Shown piece after piece: positions 17,397 through 25,822 of a DNA stretch of 41,938 nt. The position numbers and the translations under genes were made by a program. Source of the stretch: Actinomycetes bacterium (GTDB lineage: Bacteria; Actinomycetota; Acidimicrobiia; Acidimicrobiales; Bog-793); NCBI GenBank assembly GCA_021797795.1, contig JAJZZB010000013.1, positions 1 through 41,938 of the forward strand, in the 5' to 3' direction. A model generated the notes under the pieces. It was given only the letters and a program-made list of their open reading frames with translations. It was not told where the DNA came from and made no database searches. The first letter of the stretch is position 1; each line of letters begins with the position of its first letter.

Positions 17397-19037
17397 GTGA
17401 GCCAGTCGGCGGTGATGGGCCTCGAGGCCCGCGGGGAGGCCGGCGCCTCGGAGGGCCCGATGGGCGCAGGACGCAGACGCATCACCGCCCTCGCGCTCGC
17501 GCTCGTCGTGGCCGCCGCCGCCGCCTCTCTCGGCTACGAGCTCTCGGTCCACCACTTCCTCTTCGGCAACACCGAGTACGACGACGGCGTCTACCTCGGC
17601 GCCGCCGTCGCTCTCGTGCACGGGCTCCTGCCGTACCGCGACTTCGTCTTCGTCCAGCCGCCCGGGTCGACGCTCCTCCTGGCGCCGACGGCTCTTGTCG
17701 GTCTGGCCGCCGGCACGCGCGACGCCATGATGCTGGCTCGGCTTCTCACCGCTGGCGTCGAGGTGGCGAACGTCGCCCTCGTCGGCTGGCTGCTCCGCCG
17801 CCGCGGGGCGGCCGCCGTGCTCGTCGGCGGTGGCTTCCTCGTCGCCTACCCCGCCAGCCTGTTCACGGCCCACACCGTCCTGCTCGAGCCCTACCTGGAC
17901 CTGTTCTGCCTTATCGGGGTGACGCTGGCCCTCGGCGCCGAGAAGCACTTCGGCGGCTGGCCGCGCCTCGCGCTCGCCGGCGTGGCCTTCGGCTTCGCCG
18001 GGGCGGTGAAGGTCTGGGCCGTGGCACCTTTCCTCGTCCTCGTCCTTGTCGTCCTCGTCGCTCGTGGCGGCGGGTGGAGGAAGCTGGCTGCTCTTGTCGG
18101 CGGCGCGGCCGTCGGTTTTGCCGGTCCCGTGCTGCCCTTCCTCATCTCCGCCCCCGCTGCCATGGTCCGCCAGGTCCTCATCGCCCAGGCGGTTCGGCCG
18201 AAGACCGCACGCAGCGGCGCGGCGGAGCGGCTGATCGGGCTGAGCGGCATCGACCGCGGCCCGTTCCACGCCACGATGAGCGACGCCGTGGTGGCGGTGC
18301 TGCTGTACGGGGCGCTGATCGTCCTCGGACTCGTGCTCGGGCGGGGGCGGCGCAGCCCGCTCGAGGTGTTCGCCCCCCTTGCCGCTGTTGCCGTCGCCGT
18401 GCTGCTCTTCCTGCCGAACGAGTGGTTCTACCACTACCCCGCCTTCGAGGGTCCCTTCCTCGCCCTCAGCCTCGGGCTCGCCGTCGGTGCCATCGTCCGG
18501 TCCGGACGGTCGGGAGCCCTGGCGGCCGGCGGCCTGGCGCTGGCCGCCATCGGTTGGTTCGCGATTGGGACCGTCCACCTCGAGGGGACGCTCGGGCGCC
18601 TGCCCTATCGCGACCCGGGCCCCTCGCTCGAGGCGTTGGTCCCGCGCCAGGCCTGTGCCGTCGCCAACTCGTCGAGCCTGCTTCTCGAGTCGAACCGCTT
18701 CCTCGCCTCGAGAACCTCCTGTCCCTTCGTGCTCGACCCGGCGGGCCTGTGGTTGACCGAGCAGCCGGGGCACACCCTTGCGGCGGCGCGCCGCCTCGAC
18801 AGCGGGCGCTGGCTCGCCGTCTTCCAGCGGGCGGACTACCTCGTTGGGATCCGGCCGGGGTCGGCCGATCGGATCGCCTGGACTGCGGGGCTTCGCCGCT
18901 ACGTCGCCCGGGACTTCTGCGAGGTGAGGCCGTACCTCTACGTGCGGCGGAGCTACCTCACCCGCCATCTGGCGGTGCGCGACGGACCGCTCGCCATGGG
19001 CTGCTACCTGAGCAGGTTCGGCGTCCGCCGGGCGTGA
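17397..19037 (+). CDS. Polytopic membrane glycosyltransferase (PMT/ArnT/GT87-like)
   Basis: Multiple TM helices; FGNTEYDDGVYLGAAVALVHGLLPYRDFVFVQPPGSTLLLAP periplasmic acidic loop typical of GT-C enzymes. GTG at 17397 or ATG at 17415 within ORF 16872..19037. Confidence 0.75.
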   Translation: MSQSAVMGLEARGEAGASEGPMGAGRRRITALALALVVAAAAASLGYELSVHHFLFGNTEYDDGVYLGAAVALVHGLLPYRDFVFVQPPGSTLLLAPTALVGLAAGTRDAMMLARLLTAGVEVANVALVGWLLRRRGAAAVLVGGGFLVAYPASLFTAHTVLLEPYLDLFCLIGVTLALGAEKHFGGWPRLALAGVAFGFAGAVKVWAVAPFLVLVLVVLVARGGGWRKLAALVGGAAVGFAGPVLPFLISAPAAMVRQVLIAQAVRPKTARSGAAERLIGLSGIDRGPFHATMSDAVVAVLLYGALIVLGLVLGRGRRSPLEVFAPLAAVAVAVLLFLPNEWFYHYPAFEGPFLALSLGLAVGAIVRSGRSGALAAGGLALAAIGWFAIGTVHLEGTLGRLPYRDPGPSLEALVPRQACAVANSSSLLLESNRFLASRTSCPFVLDPAGLWLTEQPGHTLAAARRLDSGRWLAVFQRADYLVGIRPGSADRIAWTAGLRRYVARDFCEVRPYLYVRRSYLTRHLAVRDGPLAMGCYLSRFGVRRA

Positions 19038-19073
19038 GCCCCGCCGAGCCCGCCGCCGGCCTGCCTCGTGGAG

Positions 19074-19349
19074 TCAGGTCCAGCAGGCACCGCACCGTGA
19101 GGCGCCCGAACCGGTGCGAGAGCGTGCCCACTCCTGCAGCTCGGCCTCGCTCTCGGCGCAGACCTTCTGGTAGCTGGTCGTCCAGCTCCTCGGGTGCGCC
19201 GGGCCCCCGCCGATGGTGTAGCAGTCGGCGTGGTGGAGGACGAGGTAGTCGTCCCCCGGGTTGCGGGCACAGTTGAGGACGAAGCCGCGGGGGTGCCGCC
19301 GGGTCCAGGCCAGGTAGCCGGTGTCGTCGTCAAGGAACTCCTGCACCAT
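19074..19349 (-). CDS. Small conserved hypothetical protein
   Basis: MVQEFLDDDTGYLAWTRRHPRGFVLNCARNPGDDYLVLHHADCYTIGGGPAHPRSWTTSYQKVCAESEAELQEWAR...CGACWT; looks like a compact, widely occurring small-protein family. Confidence 0.6.
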   Translation of the reverse strand: MVQEFLDDDTGYLAWTRRHPRGFVLNCARNPGDDYLVLHHADCYTIGGGPAHPRSWTTSYQKVCAESEAELQEWARSRTGSGASRCGACWT

Positions 19350-19505
19350 GGTGCAATGGTGGCACCGGGAGGGCGTCCCTGCAGGACCGCCGGCGGATCC
19401 TCTCCCGCCCGCCCGGGCCATGGCGTCCCGACCGGCCGTCACAGGGGATGCACGAGGCTTGGGGTGGGAGGCGAACCGGCGGAGTGCTCTCGGCCGGGCT
19501 CGCCG

Positions 19506-20903
19506 TCAGCGGCCGGAGATGAGGTGGGCGACCCGGCCGACGAGGGAGGTCTGGTCCGTTCGCCACTCCCTCCGGTCGGCCATCTCCATCATGGCGTTGA
19601 CGCCGCGCACGCCGACGAAGCGGAGCGGCTCGGGCGGCCACGGGCGCCCGAGGCCGCCGACCCACGGGAGGCGGGTGAGCTCGGTGTCGCGCCGGAGGAT
19701 GAGATCTGCGAGGGTGCGTCCAGCCAGGTTCGCCGCCGCCACCCCCTCTCCGACGTAGCCGCCACCCCAGGCGAGACCCGTCTCAGGATCGATCCCGACT
19801 GCCGGGGCCCACCGGCGAGGGGCGCCCAGCACCCCCTGCCAGGCGCCGGCGACCGTGACGTCGGCGAGGACGGGGAACAGCGACACGAGGCGCTCGCGCA
19901 GTGACCGCACCGCGTCGCTCGAGGGCGGGTGCTCCGCGTCGGTGCGCGAACCGTACCGGTAGGGCGTGCCCCGGCCGCCGAGCGCGATCCGCCCGTCGCC
20001 GGTCCGCTGGATGTAGACGAAGCGACGTGCGCCGTCGAGCATGGTCTCGGCCTCATCCCAACCGAGAGCGCTCCAGGTCTGCGGGCTGAGCACCTCGGTC
20101 GCGATCATGCAGCTCGTGATCGGCAGCATCAGGCGGCGCTGGCCGGCGAGGGTCGCCGTGTAGGCCTCGGTTGCCCGGACGACGAACTTCGCCCTCACCT
20201 CGCCTGCGGCGGTGCGGGCGAGGTGAGGCCCGATCTCGGTGACCCTGGTCCCCTCGTGGATCGTCGCCCCGAGGCGTTCGACGACCTCGCCGAGCCCGAC
20301 TGCCAGCTTGGCTGGCTGGACCCTGGCGCAGTGGGGGCTGTAGCGCGCACCGACGGCCCGGTCCACCGCCACGCGCTCTGTCGTCGCCGGCCCGTCGAGG
20401 AGCACGCTGTCCTCGGTCCCGAGCCCCCATGCCCGGTCCTCTTCGACCTCGGCCCGCACCTTCTCGAGCTGGAGCGGCGTCTGCGCCACTGTCAGGGTGC
20501 CGCCCTTTCGGAAGTCACAGTCGATGCCCTCGTCCGCTGTCACCTTGCCGATCTCGTCGACGGTGGCCTGGATGGCGCGCTCGAGCGCGAGGGCGCCGGA
20601 TCGGCCGCCGAGCGCGGCCCAGTGCTCGCGGTCCCCGGCGATCCTGCCTTCGACCCACCCGCCGTTGCGTCCGGACGCCCCGAAGCCGACGACCTCGGAC
20701 TCGAGCACCACCACCTCGAGCGACGGGTCGGTCTTGAGGAGCGAGTAGGCGGTCCACAGGCCGGTGAAGCCGGCCCCGACGACGCAGACGTCCGCCTCCC
20801 GGGAACCCTCGAGACGGTCATGTCGACGAGGCGACGGGGCGATCTGGGAGTACCAGAACGAGATCGCACGGTGCGTCGGCCCCCCGAGCCCGGTGCCGGT
20901 CAT
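19506..20903 (-). CDS. FAD-dependent amine/gamma-glutamylputrescine oxidase-like (DAO fold)
   Basis: 465 aa; SREADVCVVGAGFTGLWTAYSLLKTDPSLEVVVLESEVVGFGASGRNGGW and C-terminal GGGYVGEGVAAANLAGRTLADLI. Confidence 0.88.
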   Translation of the reverse strand: MTGTGLGGPTHRAISFWYSQIAPSPRRHDRLEGSREADVCVVGAGFTGLWTAYSLLKTDPSLEVVVLESEVVGFGASGRNGGWVEGRIAGDREHWAALGGRSGALALERAIQATVDEIGKVTADEGIDCDFRKGGTLTVAQTPLQLEKVRAEVEEDRAWGLGTEDSVLLDGPATTERVAVDRAVGARYSPHCARVQPAKLAVGLGEVVERLGATIHEGTRVTEIGPHLARTAAGEVRAKFVVRATEAYTATLAGQRRLMLPITSCMIATEVLSPQTWSALGWDEAETMLDGARRFVYIQRTGDGRIALGGRGTPYRYGSRTDAEHPPSSDAVRSLRERLVSLFPVLADVTVAGAWQGVLGAPRRWAPAVGIDPETGLAWGGGYVGEGVAAANLAGRTLADLILRRDTELTRLPWVGGLGRPWPPEPLRFVGVRGVNAMMEMADRREWRTDQTSLVGRVAHLISGR

Positions 20904-21141
20904 GCCCTCTCCTTCGAAGCTGGTCGTGGTTGTCGCAGGACCCCTGACGGGAAAGAGACGACGCGAGGCCCGCCCTGTCGGACGCTACCGCTCCCGCCCG
21001 CCGGGCGGCACCCGGCGGGCCGGGCCCGATGCCAAGCCGCCCACCGTCCAGAGGTCTCTTGACGCGCGTGCGTGGGCCTGGTAGAGCCGGCTCGCAGCCG
21101 AATCGGCAGGGCTTTCACTGCCAGAGCGCCGGGGGAGGCGC

Positions 21142-22563
21142 GTGACCGCTCAGGAACCACAGCTCCACCTGCTCTCGGCCGTGGAGCTCGGCGGGCTGCT
21201 CCGGACCCGGACCGTGTCGGCACGAGAGGTGCTCGCCTCCCACCTTGATCAGGTCGAGCGGCTGAACGCGGCGGTGAACGCAGTCGTGACGCTCACCGCC
21301 GAGCGCGCCCTCGAGACGGCTCGCCACCTCGACGAGCGAATGGTGCGAGACGGGCCGGTCGGCGTGCTTCACGGGATCCCTGTCGCCCACAAGGACCTCG
21401 TCGAGACGAGGGGTGTCCGGACCACCTACGGCTCGCCGCTGTACGCCAACCACGTGCCGGACTTCGACGCTGCCGTGGTGGAGAGGATGGCGTCGGCGGG
21501 AGCGGTCTCGATCGGCAAGACGAACACGCCGGAGTTCGGCGCCGGGTCGCAGACCTTCAACCCCGTGTTCGGGCCGACGCGGAACCCCTACGACCACAGA
21601 AAGACGGCTGGCGGGAGCAGCGGAGGGGCCGCCGCCGCCCTCGCGACCGGCATGGTCGCTCTGGCCGACGGCTCGGACATGGGCGGGTCGCTCCGGAACC
21701 CCGCCAGCTTCTGCAACGTCGTCGGGTTCCGCCCGACCGCCGGCCTCGTCTCGAAGTGGCCGACGAAGTCCGGGTGGTCCGCCCTCGACGTCACGGGCCC
21801 GATGGCGCGATCGGTGGAGGACGCCGCGCTCCTCTTGAGCGCCATCGTTGGGGACGACCCACGGCTGCCCCAGGCCCTCCCCGTCTCGGGAGAGACCTTC
21901 GCTCCCCCCCTTTCGTCCGACGTCTCGAATGTCCGGGTGGCCTGGAGCCGAGACCTCGGCGGGGTGCCGGTGAGCAGGGAGGTCACGGCGGTTCTCGAGC
22001 GGTCCGGCCGGTCCGCCATGGCGCAGCTCGGGTGGCATCTCGACGAGCTCGACGTGGACTTCAGCGGTGCCGACGAGGCCTTTCGGACCTGGAGGGCGTG
22101 GTACCAGGCCCTCTCACTCGGCGAACTGCACCGCCACCATCGAGAGCAGATCAAGGCGGATCTCGTCTGGGACATCGAGCGGGGACTGCGCGTGACCGGT
22201 GAGGATCTGGCGCGGGCCGAGGTGCTGAGGGGCGACCTCTATGCCCGGGTGCAGGCCCTGATGAGCGAGTACGACATCCTCGCGCTGCCAGCCACCCAGG
22301 TGCCGCCCTTCTCGGTCGAGCTGGCCTGGGTGACCGAGATCGAGGGCGTCCCACAGGAGACGTACCTCGACTGGATGCGCTCGGCGTACTACGTCACCGT
22401 CACCGGGCTGCCGGCCGTCTCGGTGCCCTGCGGCTTCACCGACGACGGGCTGCCGGTCGGACTGCAGCTCGTCGGCAGGCCTCGGGGAGACAGACGGCTG
22501 CTCGAGCTGGCCCATGCCTTCGAGCTGGCTGCCGGAGCGTCCGCACGTCGCCCGCCGATGTGA
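21142..22563 (+). CDS. Amidase (amidase signature family)
   Basis: 473 aa; GIPVAHKDLVETRGVRTTYGSP, NPYDHRKTAGGSSGGAAAALATGMVALADGSDMGGSLRNPASFCNVVGFRPT. Confidence 0.92.
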   Translation: MTAQEPQLHLLSAVELGGLLRTRTVSAREVLASHLDQVERLNAAVNAVVTLTAERALETARHLDERMVRDGPVGVLHGIPVAHKDLVETRGVRTTYGSPLYANHVPDFDAAVVERMASAGAVSIGKTNTPEFGAGSQTFNPVFGPTRNPYDHRKTAGGSSGGAAAALATGMVALADGSDMGGSLRNPASFCNVVGFRPTAGLVSKWPTKSGWSALDVTGPMARSVEDAALLLSAIVGDDPRLPQALPVSGETFAPPLSSDVSNVRVAWSRDLGGVPVSREVTAVLERSGRSAMAQLGWHLDELDVDFSGADEAFRTWRAWYQALSLGELHRHHREQIKADLVWDIERGLRVTGEDLARAEVLRGDLYARVQALMSEYDILALPATQVPPFSVELAWVTEIEGVPQETYLDWMRSAYYVTVTGLPAVSVPCGFTDDGLPVGLQLVGRPRGDRRLLELAHAFELAAGASARRPPM

Positions 22564-22615
22564 CCGGCTGGTTGCGAGACCCGGCGCTCAGCGCCGGGTT
22601 CGGGGAGGGGGTCGA

Positions 22616-22945
22616 TCAGGCGACCGACTGGCGGAAGCTGCGGCGATAGGCGGCCGGTGAGGCCGTGAGGACCGACCGGAAGTGCTGTCGCGGGTTCGCG
22701 CCGGCTCCGAAGCCGGACTCGCGGGCGACCTCGTCGACGGTGAGCTGCGTCGTCTCGAGCAGCCTCTGTGCGAGGAAGACACGCTGGCGCGTGATCCAGC
22801 GGTGCGGCGGCTCGCCGGTCGCCGTCACGAACCGGCGGGCGAAGCTACGAGGGCTCATCATCGCTCGACGGGCGAGGTCCTCGACCGCGATGGGCTCGCC
22901 CAGGTGCTCCTCGATCCAGGCGAACGTGCCACTCCACCTTGTGCC
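22616..22945 (-). pseudogene. AraC-family regulator remnant (GlxA-type) retaining only the C-terminal HTH
   Basis: Open frame upstream of the 81-aa ORF gives DGTRWSGTFAWIEEHLGEPIAVEDLARRAMMSPRSFARRFVTATGEPPHRWITRQRVFLAQRLLETTQLTVDEVARESGFGAGANPRQHFRSVLTASPAAYRRSF; no DJ-1/PfpI-like N-terminal domain found. Confidence 0.7.
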
Positions 22946-23094
22946 ATCGGCGGCTCGGTGCGAGGACCCGTGCGTCCTTCTTCTCTCGACGCACTGGCAG
23001 GAGTGTCAATGGTGGTCAGCGAGCAGCGTGCCGTGATGTCGGCTACGTTGCCCGACGCCGGGGACTCCCTCGCCCTCGGCATGACCCCCACCGT

Positions 23095-23138
23095 GAGAGA
23101 GCGGCGCCCTCATTCCCCCGAAGAGGGCGCCGCCTCTC
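23095..23138. terminator. GC-rich hairpin, possible terminator
   Basis: GAGAGCGGCGCCCTC-ATTCCCCCGAA-GAGGGCGCCGCCTCTC; 10-bp perfect core arms. Confidence 0.4.
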
Positions 23139-23550
23139 GCGTGCGGGACGGGTCCCGGAGAGGCGAGGCGATGAGCGCGAGCGTCTGCGGGGGAACGCGT
23201 CCCGCGCTCCCCCGCCAGGGTGCGCAGCACCCTTGACCGCCTGGCGGGCGACGGCTACGGCCGCCTGGCGTCGGAGATCGACGCGATCTTCTTCAATCTC
23301 GGGGGCGTGATCATCGAGATCGAGGGCAGAGGCGCCTTCGTACGGCGGAGTCGGTGGCTCGCTCCTGCCTCGCGGCGTCCCTCGACATTCTCCTGCAGGA
23401 GCGTCAGCCTCCTCCGGTCTGTCGTCTGGTCGAACTGGAAGCCGCCTCGTCGTCAGCGCTTCGAGCGCGCCAGCCGTGCCAGCTCGACTCGGCTCTGGGG
23501 AACAGGTTGCCGCTGGCCCGGCTCGCTGGGGCAAAACGAGTGGCTTCGCG

Positions 23551-24282
23551 TCAGACGAACTGGTTGTCCGCCAACGCTCCCAGGGTGGCTCCGCCGAGGG
23601 CGGCCACTGCACCGATGACGATGACGGCCGGCGACGTCACGTCGAGCGACGCCAGTCCTTCGAGCTTGGCGCGCACGACGTGCTGGCCCGGGGTGCAGGC
23701 TCGCTCGATCACAGCGAGCGGGGTGTGGGCGGCCAGCCCTCCGCTGATCAGGTGCCTGGCGATCGTCTCACGCTGTTCGACTCCCATGAGAATGACGAGC
23801 GTCATGCCGCGGCGGCACAACTCGGCAAAGTCGATCTCCGGGTCGAGCCCGGCGTGTCCGGTGACGATGACGGCCCCGCAGGCAATGCCGCGGTGGGTGA
23901 CGGGGATTCCGGCAACCGCTGGAGCGGCGATGGCGCTGGTCACGCCGGGAACGATCTCGACCGGCACGCCTGCCTCGCGCAGCACGATCAACTCCTCTCC
24001 ACCCCGGCCGAAAACGAACGGGTCCCCGCCCTTCAGCCGGACGACGCAGTCATGACGCTTGGCGAGCGAGACGAGCAGGGCGTTGATGAGCCCCTGCGAC
24101 GCCGCCATCCCCTTGTGCTTGCCGACGTCGATCCGCTCTGCACCCGAGGGGATGAGCGCCAGCACGTCTTGGGCGACGAGGCGGTCGTGGACGACGACCT
24201 CCGCCCTCTCGAGTAGGCGGAAGCCCCGCATCGTCAGGGTGTCGACGCCGCCCGGTCCGGCACCGACGAGATAGACCGTCAC
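23551..24282 (-). CDS. cobA: Uroporphyrinogen-III C-methyltransferase (SUMT)
   Basis: VTVYLVGAGPGGVDTLTMRGFRLLERAEVVVHDRLV, VVRLKGGDPFVFGRGGEE, PGVTSAIAAPAVAGIPVTHRG; GTG start at 24282. Confidence 0.92.
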   Translation of the reverse strand: MTVYLVGAGPGGVDTLTMRGFRLLERAEVVVHDRLVAQDVLALIPSGAERIDVGKHKGMAASQGLINALLVSLAKRHDCVVRLKGGDPFVFGRGGEELIVLREAGVPVEIVPGVTSAIAAPAVAGIPVTHRGIACGAVIVTGHAGLDPEIDFAELCRRGMTLVILMGVEQRETIARHLISGGLAAHTPLAVIERACTPGQHVVRAKLEGLASLDVTSPAVIVIGAVAALGGATLGALADNQFV

Positions 24283-24476
24283 GACTCGACCGTTCGGCGC
24301 AAGAGGTCGCCGAGGCACCCGCCCCGCCTGTCCCCGCCTCGTCGGCCGATGACGCTCAGCACGTGACTGAAGGGTTGGGAGGGGACGCCGTCGGCCACGG
24401 AGCGGCGGGCTTCTCCACACGGCCGGAGACGTCCCGCCTGAGGATGGGAGTGACGCCTCTGAGCCGGGCACTCCAT
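24279..24476 (-). CDS. Possible small protein (65 aa) between the FrhB-like gene and SUMT
   Basis: ATG overlaps the FrhB-like stop (TGATG) and its TGA overlaps the SUMT GTG; no recognisable domain. Confidence 0.3.
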   Translation of the reverse strand: MECPAQRRHSHPQAGRLRPCGEARRSVADGVPSQPFSHVLSVIGRRGGDRRGGCLGDLLRRTVES

Positions 24477-25822
24477 CAGCAGGTGACTTCGAAGTGGTGG
24501 CTGCGAAACTTCGCCGGCGCCTGGACCGACCGTTCACCGCCCGCGTAGAGATCGAGGTGCTCGGTGTAGCTTGTCCAGAGCGGTCCCTCGGGGTCGAACG
24601 GCCGGGCGAGAGAGCGCACCGCACGATTGCGGTCCCTCGCCGCGGCCCGCACGACCGGCGAGAGGTCCTCGAGGGGGCGCACGTCGAGTGCTCGGGTCAC
24701 CGCCTCCCAGGCGTCCCTGCCTGCCTCGGTCCGCACGAGCACGGTGGAGCGGCCGGGCTCGCTCGCGAGGTTCCCGACGGCGAGGTCGGCACCGAGCCCC
24801 GTGAAGTCCGCGCACTCGTCGCAGCCCTTCAGACTCGCCGCATGGAACTCCTTCACCGGACGGCGCAGCAGCTCGGTGGTCGCCGAGCGCACGACCAGAT
24901 CACCGTCCCGCACGTCGACCCGAGCCGCTTGCGACGTCGCCACGCCGGCCGCACCGACCGCCTCCTCGAGCTTGTCGGGCTCGAACGACCTGGTGCAGAA
25001 CAGCCCGATCGCCAGCACCGCGGCGCCCGCCGACGACCGCCGGTACTTCCAGGGGAATCGCTGGAGCGCCCGCAGCACGCTGACCTGGCACGGCGTTCCG
25101 ACGAACGCGATCCGCGCCACACCGTTCGGCAGGGGCTCGTTGAGGACCGTGAGGGGGTGGGACTGGTGATAGACGCTCCCGGCGGCGGCGCGTACCTCCT
25201 CCGGCGAGGTCGCCAGGAAGGGCTCGCCGTGGAAGGCGTCGATCCGACGGGTCACGATCGCGCCGTCGATGAAGCCGGTCGAAAGCAGCTGGCACAGGAG
25301 CGCGGTGACCGCGCCCCCGTCCTGGACCTCGGCCGCCCTTGTACGTCCCGTGACCGACCAGGCCGAGTCGATGCGGCCGAGCTCGATCGGGACGGCCGTG
25401 TCACCTGCTGCCCTCGACCCGCTGGCGTCGGTCGCGTAGGCGTGCAGCGCCTCGGTCCTCAGCCCGGCGAGCGGGCAGTAGTCCCAGCACGCCGAGCAGC
25501 CGGTGCACATCTTGACGAGAGTCGGCTTGCCGTCCTCGGCGACGCCGATCGAGCGCGACGGGCAGGCGGCGATGCACCCTCCGCAGCCCACGCAGCGCCC
25601 GGCATCGATGACCGCGGCGGCGGTCTTGTGGAACCAGATCTTGTCGGGCAGCTCGGGCACGCCGCCGGCGAGGGCGATCTCGTCGCGCAGGTCCGCCGCC
25701 GGATCGCCCAGCGGGGACCGCCATTGCTTCATCGCAGGGGCGCCCGCCCCGCGGTCCGCGCCGGCCCGGCGGTCCTCGACGAGGCTCATCGTGGTGCTCA
25801 TGTGCTCTTGGGCTTGGTTCAT
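24476..25822 (-). CDS. FrhB/FdhB-like coenzyme F420 hydrogenase/dehydrogenase beta subunit with two 4Fe-4S motifs
   Basis: 448 aa from MNQAQEHM; CVGCGGCIAACPSRSI and CTGCSACWDYCPLAG ferredoxin motifs; FrhB segment QDGGAVTALLCQLLSTGFIDGAIV, VGTPCQVSVLRALQ, LFCTRSF, KEFHAASLKGCDECADFTGLGADLAVGN. Embedded in the longer track ORF 24476..26332. Confidence 0.87.
   Translation of the reverse strand: MNQAQEHMSTTMSLVEDRRAGADRGAGAPAMKQWRSPLGDPAADLRDEIALAGGVPELPDKIWFHKTAAAVIDAGRCVGCGGCIAACPSRSIGVAEDGKPTLVKMCTGCSACWDYCPLAGLRTEALHAYATDASGSRAAGDTAVPIELGRIDSAWSVTGRTRAAEVQDGGAVTALLCQLLSTGFIDGAIVTRRIDAFHGEPFLATSPEEVRAAAGSVYHQSHPLTVLNEPLPNGVARIAFVGTPCQVSVLRALQRFPWKYRRSSAGAAVLAIGLFCTRSFEPDKLEEAVGAAGVATSQAARVDVRDGDLVVRSATTELLRRPVKEFHAASLKGCDECADFTGLGADLAVGNLASEPGRSTVLVRTEAGRDAWEAVTRALDVRPLEDLSPVVRAAARDRNRAVRSLARPFDPEGPLWTSYTEHLDLYAGGERSVQAPAKFRSHHFEVTC

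Noticed and set aside
17316-18968. 550-aa minus-strand ORF opposite the glycosyltransferase
   Set aside because: Shadow ORF with low-complexity Arg/Gly/Glu composition; the plus strand has a clear TM protein.
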